This document shows, one piece after another, positions 34,001 to 44,900 of a stretch of 64,000 bases of DNA. The stretch is from Diplonema japonicum (taxonomy: Eukaryota; Euglenozoa; Diplonemea; Diplonemida; Diplonemidae): contig OZ025741.1 of NCBI GenBank assembly GCA_964019335.1, positions 124,001 to 188,000 of the forward strand, read 5' to 3'. The stretch's first letter is position 1; every line of letters starts with the position of its first letter. The notes under the pieces are model-generated. The model ran no database searches. It was not told the origin of the DNA and saw only the letters and a list, made by a program, of their open reading frames with translations. The position numbers were made by a program, and so were the translations under genes.

Positions 34001-34950
34001 TCATACGTGCCGCCGACACATTTCAGGACGAACGACCCACTGACCGTGGACCCCGGCATGCATGAGGGAATGCATACTTGTCCAGAGACCATCGCATTGC
34101 AAGATGTATAGTCGGCGGTTGCATCAGCCCCCGTGCTGGGCCCGCCGGTGCAGACATTGGTGCTGCATGTCGCGCCAGCAGCGTTGTACCGACCAGCAGT
34201 GCAGAAAAGGCTGATACTGCCGACGACGGTGAAGCCAGCCGTGCACGTTGGGGTACAGGTCTGCCCTGTTGCAAGGGAGTTGCAAGACGTGTAGTCTGCG
34301 AAGGGATCCGTGTTCGACGAAGGCCCGCTGCTGCAGGTGTTGGGCGTGCACGTAGTGGTGGATGTATATCTCCCGCCGACGCAGTTTAACACGAAGCCGG
34401 AGGAAGGGGTATAACCGGTGATGCAGGTAGGGGTGCACAGCTGTCCGGAAGAAAGAGAGTTGCAAGATGTGTAGACGGCAAGTGCGTTGGGGTTGTTGGG
34501 ACCACCTGCACAGGAAGACCCAGTACAAGTGAACCCAGCAGCGTCAAACGCAGAACCGATGCATATAAGAGAGAAGGAAGAGCCAGATGGCGAAAAGCCG
34601 GACTGGCATGTTGGGGTACAGGATTGCCCTGTACGCTGAGAGAGGCATGAAGTGTAGACAGCGTTCGGATCTGCGTTGGCACTGGGCCCGTTCACGCAGG
34701 TGTTCGGCTCGCATGTTGCCCCAGTGGCATCATACTGTAGAGATGCATCACACTGCAACACAAATGAACCTTGTACGCTATACCCAGGCGCACAGTCAGG
34801 CACACACACTTGACCAGTTACCAAGCTGTTACAACTCCCATACGCTGCAAATCCATTCGTTCCAGACCTCGGGCCGTTGGTGCACTGTCCATCCACTGCA
34901 ATTGCCCATGTTGCTATAAGTATACCCACGTATGGGCGTTGCCACCTCAT
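13058..34950 (-). CDS. Giant single-pass surface protein, 7,215 aa, with sushi-like and CNDGN-type cysteine repeats (seven exons)
   Basis: Seen: removal of six introns (16068-16103, 15857-15896, 14111-14148, 13928-13974, 13753-13801, 13652-13686) leaves 7,216 codons in frame. Order: signal peptide (MRWQRPYVGILIATWAIAVDG); 29 sushi-like modules (about residues 22-1785); a cysteine-rich array (about 1790-6820) of units such as DQCHxxGxCDxxTGxC followed by DGTPCNDGNPxTxxDxCxxGxCxG, interrupted by CC-ending modules at two places; an EGF-like module (about 6825-6858, DECAGNTACGSGQDC); a SEA-like WKDALAARLGI segment; a short Cys-rich stalk; a membrane helix (LPIILVAIAVALCCVGLMVY, about 7020-7042) followed by KKKKEKKE; and a 173-residue tail with ten Tyr, two YxxL motifs (YDPL, YNSL) and PPPPNPLP. 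It is thus a type I surface protein, probably adhesive or a receptor; ligand unknown. The ATG at 34950 follows an acceptor by 25 nt. Other silent in-frame introns cannot be excluded. Confidence 0.85.
13652..13686 (-). other. Intron 6 of giant gene 1 (35 nt)
   Basis: Donor GTACGC, acceptor ACAAAAG. It joins the Ser/Gly/Asn-rich stalk to the membrane helix. One of the shortest introns here. Confidence 0.75.
13753..13801 (-). other. Intron 5 of giant gene 1 (49 nt)
   Basis: Donor GTATGC after a Trp codon, A-rich body, acceptor AAACAG. Phase 0. It contains stops, so it must be removed for the frame to continue. Confidence 0.78.
13928..13974 (-). other. Intron 4 of giant gene 1 (47 nt)
   Basis: Donor GTGCGC, the weakest donor of the set, with purine-rich body and acceptor AACAG. 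Phase 0. The downstream exon encodes the Cys-rich APCPTGTFC stalk. Confidence 0.7.
14111..14148 (-). other. Intron 3 of giant gene 1 (38 nt)
   Basis: Donor GTATGG, acceptor CCACAG. It splits an Arg codon (AG|G) inside the SEA-like segment; skipping it leads to a stop. Confidence 0.8.
15857..15896 (-). other. Intron 2 of giant gene 1 (40 nt)
   Basis: Donor GTATGA, acceptor CACAG. Splicing gives CRGRVTCNGVLC and restores the CxGxxxC unit spacing. Reading through runs into a stop at 15814. Confidence 0.88.
16068..16103 (-). other. Intron 1 of giant gene 1 (36 nt, stop-free and in frame)
   Basis: Donor GTATGC, acceptor CCACAG. Its length is divisible by three and it has no stop, so the ORF reads through it. 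Removal gives CTGQDYCNTRSC, the normal CxGxxxC spacing of the array, whereas retention inserts 12 odd residues. Confidence 0.72.
19800..20025 (-). repeat. Two CC-ending modules inside the giant gene 1 array
   Basis: The units starting CDTFTPTTC and CSAFDVRQC, each ending in a CC pair after CxxxxxCC-type spacing, interrupt the CNDGN array. The same module type occurs six times in giant gene 2. Confidence 0.75.
25578..25675 (-). repeat. Single CC-ending module inside the giant gene 1 array
   Basis: Encodes CESFIGCGVGFTVDLSVQC-PPSGC-TPSICC. It breaks the CNDGN array about 6 kb (roughly 1,900 residues) upstream of the pair at 19800-20025. Confidence 0.75.
29590..34890 (-). repeat. 29 sushi-like cysteine modules at the N-terminus of giant gene 1
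   Basis: I counted 29 units of about 60 residues of the form CxxGPxxxxDPxAxYTxCN, then GQxCTPTCxxGYTxSGSF, then LxCxxxxYxAAGATC. The layout resembles a CCP/sushi-type domain. Identity between units is high, especially in the first half, suggesting more recent amplification than the CNDGN array. Confidence 0.85.
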
Positions 34951-34975
34951 CAGGGTGCGGGTCACAAAACCCCCC

Positions 34976-35045
34976 CTGGGGTGCAATTCGGGGGAAATAT
35001 TATAAATACAAAAAAGAAGAAGAAGAAGAAGAAGAAGAAAAGAAG
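34976..35045 (-). promoter_or_regulatory. (TTC)n pyrimidine tract and CCCCAG acceptor upstream of giant gene 1
   Basis: Minus strand: CTCCTTCTTCTTTTC with (TTC)n and T6, then a 30-nt spacer ending CACCCCAG at 34976, 25 nt before the ATG. The tract is a TTC microsatellite. Confidence 0.65.
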
Positions 35046-35465
35046 AAGGAGAACAATGGATTTCTTTTGTCAATAACTCAACTAATTCGTTTGTAAAAAA
35101 AAATGGGGCTTTGATTGCAACACTAGGTGGCGTTAAGCGTGCAATGCATGCAAAAAAAAAATAAATAAATAAATTTCAACAAAAAAGGACTTTTTAGAGA
35201 AAGGAAGGAAAGGAAAAAAAAAAAAAAAAAAAACAGCGCCTATTTTTTTTCTTTTCTTTTTTACCTTCCCTTTTTTTTTTTTTGGTATTTCCTTTTTTTT
35301 TTATCTATTACATAGCTCGTCAATTAAAAGGCTATGTGAAAAGAGGGAGGGGAAGACACATGTAAAAAAACCTTCCCCCCTCCCCCCCTTTTTTTTTCTC
35401 GAGAAACTCTAGATGGAAGAAAGAAAATAAACGCACCGGAAGAAAGAGGGGAAGAAATACTACTT
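35046..35465. other. Intergenic stretch between the two giant genes
   Basis: No gene is seen. It contains the second 42-bp repeat copy, A and T homopolymers and an AAAT microsatellite near 35158-35176. Only 515 nt separate the stop of one giant gene from the start codon of the next. Confidence 0.6.
35103..35144. repeat. 42-bp dispersed repeat, copy 2
   Basis: Perfect match to 9649-9690, again after an A run and between genes; the flanks differ (TGCATGC here, CGAAGC there). Confidence 0.85.
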
Positions 35466-35894
35466 CTATCTTTTTTTTTTTTCATTTTTTTTTTTTTTTT
35501 CCAACCGTTGTTGTAGTTCAAACACCGATCTGTGTGAGAGAGTGTGTTGTCTCAAATTGTCCCTCCCCCTCCCCCGGTAACATACTGAATGGTAATCATC
35601 GTCCTTACTATACTGTGAAAAGAGTGTAAGAGGGTTATCAGAGAGGGCCTCATTAGGGTCTATGGGATGGGCAGGGCCCGTTCGTATTTGATGGTTCTGA
35701 GCACGAGACAAAGGCTGTACACCCCTGCCACGGCCTCGGGTCATAGGAGGCTGCGAGGTAGCCCTACCGTTGATCGACCGCTGGGTTGGAGACAACAGTT
35801 GATTGTTGTCGAAGGACGCATTTCTGTAAGAGGACAACACTACAGGTACCGACGCCCTCCTCTGGTCGTTAACATCGTCATCAGAGGAAAAATC

Positions 35895-35926
<32 letters not shown>

Positions 35927-38900
35927 CCCCTTTTATCATACACATCCTCATGCATCTCAACCTCACGGCCAACACCAGAATCGAGAGATTTGGCATCAGC
36001 GTCTTCATCAGATTTCTTCTGATAACGACGCCTGCTGCACATTCTATTTTTTTTTTTTTTTTTTTTTTTTGTTTTGTTTTTTTTCCAGTTTTTGACATAC
36101 CTGCTGACCACTCTTATCGGTTCAAAGATCAACACATTGAACACAAACCCCGCTAAAAATGTTTTTATGTATCTTTCTTCCTGCTTGTCTGTGTTGTACT
36201 CTGACGTTCCGAGGAACATGGCCACGCTCGCTGCAAAGGGAAGCGTGAAGTAGAACACACGCCAGATTTTACTGCCGACGGTCACTTCGCCAACGGGCTC
36301 CTCGGGGTCGGGCTTTTCAAAAAGATCTGAAGCGGGTTTTTTTTCAAACACTTCCCCTGGTTGTAATGCCACGAAATCGAATGTCGGGGGGATCAACGAC
36401 CCCAGCAGCCCGATCAACATCCCGTAAACAGGCCACGTGCCCATGTCCACCTCCCACTCGTAGTTGTTGCTGCTGTTCGGGTAAAACAGGGTAATGGTGC
36501 CCCACCCGTCGATTATAAAAATAGCCATTACAACAGCTTTGTGTATTTTGGTATAATGGAAGCCGGGAAGCTTTCTAAAGGCGATGCGTGTCCAGTAATG
36601 AGTCAGCAAGAACTCCTTTGGGAGTGAAATGTCGCTCGACGCTGGGCTCATGATGAAGTGGCCTGCAAGAAGCCTCGTCATAACAGTCACCAGCACCAGG
36701 ACCATTGCAGCACCCCATACCACGGGCAAGGATCTACACGCAAAACAGGAATTGTTCGGGTAATCCCGTTCTGTCATCCCCGTAACGAGGATGTCTTCGC
36801 TGGTCGAGACCAGAACCTGTCCTGCCCGCGAGGTTGTTGCGGTGCCCGACACTGTACCTGAGTACTTTCCGACAAGCGATGTGGTCGTGACTTGGTTCAC
36901 TCCGTTCTTGACAAGCTTCCAGTCTGTCGTTGCCATATCCCACTCGACGACCTGGTGATCGTTTGCAGATTGATCGCTTCGCGGCCTGGACATTGTGAAT
37001 GCATACTCCACATCGGGGCGAGGATCGACACCAACAGGTAGGTACCTGACCGATAAAACAGCGCTTATCGGCGTGCTTGCAGGGTATCCCCTTCCCTTGT
37101 ACGGCAAGAGGTTCGCGATCTCTATCACCGTTCTGCAGATGTGAACACTGCGGATCTTTCCCTCGAAAACAACCTTGAACTTCGCGAAGTCGATCGGGAA
37201 ATACGCGGTTTGCTTCTTCCCGTTCAACAGCACGGAGTGGATCCCGAAGGTCGTGCTCTGCTTGATGTAAGGCGAGCCGTGGTCGTTCGTGACAAGGATG
37301 TTTCCAAGCTCGGATTTGCAGACCTGTTCCCCAATATCATGCAGAATGACTAGGTAGTGCTTTGCAATTTGGGCATCTTGACCGCGTTTCTCTGTGATGT
37401 CGTCTTGATCGCCAATGCACTCTTTTGTAGGGCAAATCACCGGTTCGTTGACAAGCGTGCTTCTATTCATGATGGAGCCCAGTGCGTCGCCTACCTCGTT
37501 GCTCACAACACGGAGATTGTTGTGATCCGTTATGTCCCCGCAGCAATGCCCTGGGAACCTGTCCAGCCGTTCTTTCCTGCAGCATTCCGACCAAAGGGAC
37601 CCTGCCTGAATGACGAGGAGATCCAGTGTTTTGAGAAGCGCGTGTTCGATTTCAGGGTTTGCGCTTGCTGTCGACAGGTCCTTTACGATGTTCGTTGCGT
37701 CTTTCACCCATCGCCCGTCGCCCCATAGCAGTTCGTCCCTGCTGATTGCTTTGACAGTCTCTAGAAGATTGTTGGCGACCTGCACCTTGTTCTGAGCTTG
37801 GTTCTGCACATTCCTCGACAGCACTGTAAGCTCGTTCTCCACACAGAACGCTGCCTTTGACTGTGAGTTCCCACTGTTGTAAGGATACCTGCACCTGCAC
37901 ATGAACACATTGTCGACCACGTCTTCGTCTATGCAGCGCTGCCCGCACCCGCACGGCCTCTTTGAACAATCCCCACGCGTTGGCTCCGCTTGGGCCTGTT
38001 TGATCTGTATCCCAGACACCACTGATTTCTTATTTGTGACAGCCTTCCTCAGGAGGTCCGACCATTCCCTCGCATCCCAGTTGCCCGAGATGTCCGAGAT
38101 CAGTGCCTCCATGCGGTACGTGTTGGCCTCCTGGAACGTCAGCGACTCGACACAGCTACTATCAATAATACCCCCTGTGTCTCCGACGTACGTTGTAAGG
38201 TGCCCTTGAAGATCATCGGGTGGAATACTTATAGACAGCAACAGCGATAGTGTACCCTGCACAGCGGAGCTCACTGTGTCAGACACCGAGTAGCTCAGCA
38301 GTGGGAACCCTGCTTTGGTCAGCGCTCCGTTCGAGTTCTTGCGCTTGTCTTGTTCGAGTTCGCCGAGGATGAACTTGCTGGTTTCGGTCGTGTCTATTCC
38401 GCAAGGCTTTGCGATAACGCGTGCCGTTGTGATTGTAGGGGAAGAGCTGATGATCCGCGGGTGGGACAGCATGCTGCGCGGGACAGAAGTGGCCTTCGAC
38501 AAGGCGTTCAGGAACAGCTCGTTGTCGTTACTGAGTCTCTGGGAGCTGATTTGCAACGTAACATTCAAAACAACGAGTACAGTGCCGACGGGCTGTGTGC
38601 TTGGGGTGGCCCGCACGGTCAGGAACTCGTACGGCTGCAACACAGGGCCGTTGAGGATGTCGTCCGAGAGCTTCGTCTGCACAGAAGCAGCGTACGAAGC
38701 AATGTTAGGTGCTGTGGTGGTGGGCCTGTTGGATACAGACACGTCGACCCCAGATTTTCCACTGCCAAGGTCGAAAATCCTTAGCCCCATCACCATGGAC
38801 TCCTCGATGTTGAGCAGAGTAGAAAGACTGCGCACCAACGCACGGTCAAGCAGCACCAACGATGCGAACAACTTCGACGACGTGAACTTCACAAGCGCAA

Positions 38901-41900
38901 TGTGCACACCAGCTGAGCAGCATTGGTCTATGGTGCACCCACCTGGCGGGCATCGCTTTGCTCTAGCATTGATGACAAGCATTTTGCATGTGCAGAGTTC
39001 AGCATCCACATTGAGGCACGTGTCGCAGCACGTGTTCCCGTCGCACACACCGAAGGGACACTCTGTTTCATTCGCATTCGGTTTGATAGCGCAAACAGCC
39101 GGAGAGGCGTCGGGGCGTAGCACGCCATTGGCGCATGTTGCCTTCACGCCTGCACACACCCCACCTCTGCATTGGTCTTGGACAGTTGCCACTTCTTCGT
39201 CGTTGCAGACCGTACCGTTAGGCTTGTTGACTTCGACACAGCTACCACCGTTGCAAGTGACCTGTATGCATGGGGTCTTTGGCGGGTTGCAGTTGATATC
39301 ACCGCAGCTCACCATCCCGTAGCAGACTCCAGCCGTGCAAGTATCGTCGATGCTCTGCACCTGGCCATCGTTGCATGGAATTCCGTCGTTTGCACGCGGA
39401 TCCCTGCACTGCCCTGTGAGGGTGTTACACACACCTTGCACATGGCAGTCGTCGGAAGTCCCACATACAACTCCGTTGCACTTATCTTTGCCAACACACG
39501 CCCCTGCCACACACTGGTCGTCAATTGTACTCGGGTTCCCATCGTCGCAATACGCTCCGTCGTCCTTTATTAGAACCGTGCACTTGTTAGTGATGCACAC
39601 AGCCACAGAGCATTGGTTGGGTGCCATGCATTTGTATGTGCCGCAATCAGCAATGCCGACACACTGGCCGCCTAAGCAGCGGTCCGTGGTAGTGTCCTCA
39701 CCATCGTCGCAGACGTTGTTGTCCGGCAGGTCCTCGTAGAGGCATCTGTTCAACGCATCGCAGCCAATGGATGTTTTGCACTCCAGCTCAGGGCATGCGG
39801 AGGTTTCGCATTGCGGCACGCCTCTGCAGATACCCTGTGAGCAGGAGTCCTTCACCGTTGCCCCGTCAAGATCATCGCATGTTGTCCCGTCAGGACGGTT
39901 CGTTGTCTCGCAGAAGCCTTGCGTATTACACGTAGGTACCTTGCACCTTGGGTCATCCACCGTGCACTTCCTCCCGAAACATGTCACGATGCTGTTGCAA
40001 GTACCCAGTATGCATTCTCCTCCACTACAAGAAGACCCGTTGGTCTTCAAAGGGTCGGTGCACCTGCCTGTGGTTCTACCGCACACACCCACAAAGTGGC
40101 ATTCGCTCAGCGGCACGCAAACAACGCTCGCACATCTGTCGACGCCTTGGCATACTCCGTTCCCGCACACATCGTTTAATGTTTTATCGTTGAAGTCATC
40201 ACAAGAAGACCCGTTTAGCTTGTTCGTCACAACACATGTGGTGGCATTGCACAGGGATATTTTGCAGGGATCGGGTGTGCTGCATGGTGCACCATTGCAC
40301 TGGATAACACCGCTGCAGGCGCCCAAGTTGCACGTGTCGTTAGCAGTGTTTGGGAAGGAATCGTCGCAGGTGTCGGCGTACGGCTTGATAGGGTTGCTGC
40401 ATGTTCCTGTCTCAAGATTGCATTGGCCTGCTAAATAGCAGTCGCTCTTCGCGCTGCAAGACACTCCGTCGCAGAGGTTCAGTCCAGAGCAGAACCCAGA
40501 GTAGCATCTGTCGTTGGTTGTCAGCGCGTTCTCATCGTTGCAAGGCACGTTGTCTAGGAGCTGTTCCCTACACTGACCACCTTCACAACTAACCGTTCTA
40601 CAAGTGCTACGGGTCGGGAGGCACTGCTGGCCACCGCACATTGTAACCCCCACACAGCTCCCAGCCATGCATGAGTCCATCACTGTGGCATCGTTACTGT
40701 CGTCGCACGGTGTGGCTTCGGGCTTCTTGGGGTTGGAGCAGCGCCCTGTTTTATAGTCACACACGCCCACAGCATGGCATTGGTCAAGCGCAGTGCAGAC
40801 TACGCCTTGGCAAGCATTGACTCCCGTGCAGGCACCTGTAGTGCACACATCGTCTCTTGTCGTGTTGTCATTGTCGTTGCAAGGTGTCCCATCGGCTACT
40901 GCTATGGTGGTGCATTGCGTGACGTTGACGCACGAGGGGAGTGTACACTGCGTGTTGTCTGGGCACTGTCTACTACCGCAATTCAGCGGGAAAACACATG
41001 TCCCTGCTTTGCAGCTCCCACCGTTCCCGCAAGTGCGATCGTCCTCTAATACAGGGTACTCGCACAGTCCTGTGCGTGGGTTACACACACCGGTGCCGTA
41101 GCATGGCGCACCCTGAAACCCAGGGGGCTGACATTGCACGCTGGCACATTTGTCGACCCCAACGCAGGAGCCGCTCATGCACTGATCGTCAAAGGTTTCC
41201 ACGTTGTGGTCATTGCAAGGTGAGCCATCGTACCGGTCCCTCTCCCCGCAGGCACCGTTCGTACAAGTGGATGTCTTGCACGGGCCACTTAGAGTGCATG
41301 TTGTGCTGCCACAGATCACTTCACCCCTGCACATCCCCGCAACACAAACATCGTTGACGGTGTTGATATTTGTGTCATTGCACGTAGACCCATCTGAAAC
41401 GTATGGTTCGGAGCAGAGCCCCGTGGCAGGGTCGCAGACACCGTCCATGCGGCAGACGTCACTAGACTTGCAGACAACACCTGCACACTTTGACACACCA
41501 GCACACTTCCCGTCTGTGCATATGTCGTCGAATGTCTCAGGGTCTGCGTCGTTGCACGGCGAACCGTTGGGTTTCTTGTACCCTCTGATACAGATGAGCC
41601 CATTGCACTTTGCAAAAGTGCACTGCGGCTCTAGCGGCATACAAGGTTCGTTTAGCGTACAAGTGATATTGGCTACACACCCACCCGACCTGCAGGTACC
41701 ACCGAAGCATGCGGTGCCATCAGCATCCAGCACCTCAGAGCACAGGCCTGTCAGCGGGTCGCACACACCCGGGCGGTGACATGCCCTGCTGGACGTGCAT
41801 GTTATACCTTCGCACTTGTTCCTCCCTTGACAGGTCCCGTCAGGTTGGCACTTGTCGTTCGTTGTGTTGCTGTTATAATCATCGCAAAGAGTACCCACAG

Positions 41901-44900
41901 GTTTTGGTTGCTGCACACACTTGTTCGCGATGCACAGCGCGATTTGACACTGCGGGTCTGTAGCACGGCAGGAAAGGCCGTTGCACATAGCGGTCCCCCT
42001 GCATACGCCTACTATACACCTGTCGTCCGAAGTACCGATGTTACCATCGTCACAGGTCTCTGTTGCTTCTTTGAAGACAAGCTCGCACTTTCCAGTGTGC
42101 TTGTTGCACGTGTTTGACGCATGGCACTGCCCAATGAGCGTACATGTGACACCGCTGCATGGCAGCTCGCCACTGCAAACACCAGCGAGGCATTTGTCGT
42201 TCATGGTGTCCAGGTTGTCATCGTTGCAAAGCGCTCCGTTGTACTTCTGAGCGTCAAGACACTTACCATCTTTACACGTAGCATAATAGCACTGCGGGTT
42301 TGCACTGTAGCAAATTGTCTGCCCACACGGTGCGCCAACGTTGCACGTTCCCGATGAGCAGACACCTGTGCTGCCGTCTGGGGTTGTGCACATGGTGCCA
42401 TCTTGCAAGGGATAACCCTCACACTTGCCGGACCTCGGGCTGCAAGTCATGGTACCAACACAGCTGTTTGTTTGTTGACACACAACATTCGCGCATCTGA
42501 ATGTGCCCACACATGTCCCATTTCTGCATGTGTCGTCAACAGTCACATCGTTCAAATCCGAGCAAGGCGACCCGTCCAATGCGTTGCGTTCATCGCAGCT
42601 CAGCCCATTGCACACGGCGACTCTGCATTGCGACTGCGAAGGCAAGCATCTCACCCCACCACACAGTGCAATACCCACACACCCCCCGCCCACACACAGA
42701 TCGTCAACAGTGTCAATGTCACCGTCGTTGCAGCGTACTCCTTCAGCACGGAGTGGCTGGCTGCAGATACCCGTCAAAGGGTCGCAGGTTCCTGTTCCAT
42801 GGCACGCGTCATCTTGACAGACAATTCCAGTACACAAATCAACACCAACGCAGACACCATCGAAGCAGTAATCCTTCACAGTGTCAGCATTATTATCGTT
42901 GCAGGGGCTGTGGTTTGGCCGTTTGTCGAGCACACACTTGTTGCCGCTGTCGCACCGTGGAACATGGCAGGGGCTTGTCGTGGAGCACACGACTAGATCG
43001 CATGGTACGCCTGCTGGGACGCAATTCCCAGCCGCGCACGTTCCCACCTGTGGGGAAGTGCAGTATGTGGCATCAGGCTTCATCGGGTCTGAGCACCTGC
43101 CTGTTTGTTTGTCGCACACCCCGGCTTCGTGGCAGTTGTCTGAAGGAGAACACACGATATTGATGCAAAAGTCACGTCCCACGCACTGCCCGCCGAGACA
43201 AGAATCGAGCGATGTATTTGTTTTCCCATCGTCGCAGGGCGTCATGTCGAACTTCGATCTCTGCGCGCAAGTATCACCTATGCAGTACGCCATGACGCAC
43301 TGACCAGACACACCGCAGAAAGTGTTGCCGCACTTGACACGCCCCACGCACACACCGTTCAAACACTTGTCTTCTAAAGTTACGATGTCACCGTCATTGC
43401 AAGGAGTGTCGTCTGGGAGAAGTGGGTCAGTGCACACTCCAGTGAAGGGGTTGCACGTGCCTGGTGTGTGGCAGTCGTCCATCGCTGTGCATGTAACGCT
43501 CAAGCACCTGTATGTCCCGGTGCACACACCGCGGACGCAGCGGTCGTCGATCGACAGCGTCATCCCATCGTCGCAGGGGGTCCCGTCGGCCACACCGTCG
43601 CATGAGCTGCTGCATTGCCCTAGTTCACAAGGGTTGTCGCCGAAGCACATGCCGTTCACACATCTGTCGTTGATTGTTTGCTGGTTGCCGTCATTGCATA
43701 GTGTGTTGTTCGGCTTCATGACTGTATTGCACTTTCCGTAAATGCACTGCGATGCAATGCACTCTGTAGACTGCGGGCACACCACACCCGTACACACATC
43801 CACACCCACGCACAACCCGTCTACGCACACATCGTTGCTCGTCGTAGTGTCGTTGTCGTTGCAAGGCACACTGTCCATCTTCAGAACCACACAGTTACCA
43901 TTATCACACGCAGCTTGCAGACACGGTTCAAGAGGCCGTGGACACTGTACGGATGGCGAGCCGCATTGAACTGTCCCGACACATATCCCCGAGAAACACT
44001 GGTCGCCTGAGGACTGCGCGTTGCCATCGTTGCAGTTGTCACCGTTGTTTTTGGGAGGATCCGTGCAGAGCCCCGTCAAAGGATCGCACATGCCTAGATT
44101 GTGACATTGGTCGCTTGGCTGGCACCTGACACCGTCGCACTTCGGTGTCCCTTTGCATACCCCGTTGTCACAGACGGCAACGGCCGTTGTTTGGTCACCG
44201 TCGTCGCACGGCACGGCACCGACTTTCAAAGGAGCGCTGCACGTGCCCGTCTGTTGGAAGATATCATTGTCACACACACCCGGCCCATGGCACTGTGAGA
44301 TAGGTTTGCAGACAATGCCCCTGCATGGGCTGTTGTCCATGCACAACCCTGACAAACACTTGTCGTTATCAGTTCCGCCCATCCCGTCATTGCACCCAGT
44401 CCCGTCAGGCTTTGTAAGATCTGTGCATTGCGTTCCATTGCAAGCTGCGTACTGGCATTGAGGGTACCGCGGTATGCACACCATCCCACCGCACTCCACA
44501 TAGCCAACGCACACACCAGCCACGCACCTGTCAGTGCTTGTTTGCGGGATTCCATCATCACAAGTTGTGCCATCGGGCTGCAGTCTGTGGTAACACTTCC
44601 CCATAAGACAAACACCATCAAGTTGGCAAGCATCTGCTGAAAGACAGGTAATGCCATCGCAAGGGTCACGGCCCGTGCACACCCCACCTGTGCACATGTC
44701 GTTCACGGTGTTCGGGTTGTTGTCGTTGCAGAGCGTGCCGTCTAGCATCACTTCTTCAAAGCAGGCATCGCCCTTGCACCCCATTCGGTAGCACTGCCCG
44801 CGGGGTATGCAGAGAGTTGACAAGCCACACCGTTTGCCACCAAGGCAGCTCCCGCGTATGCAAACGTCGTTGTTGGTGGTGATATCACCGTCGCTGCACA

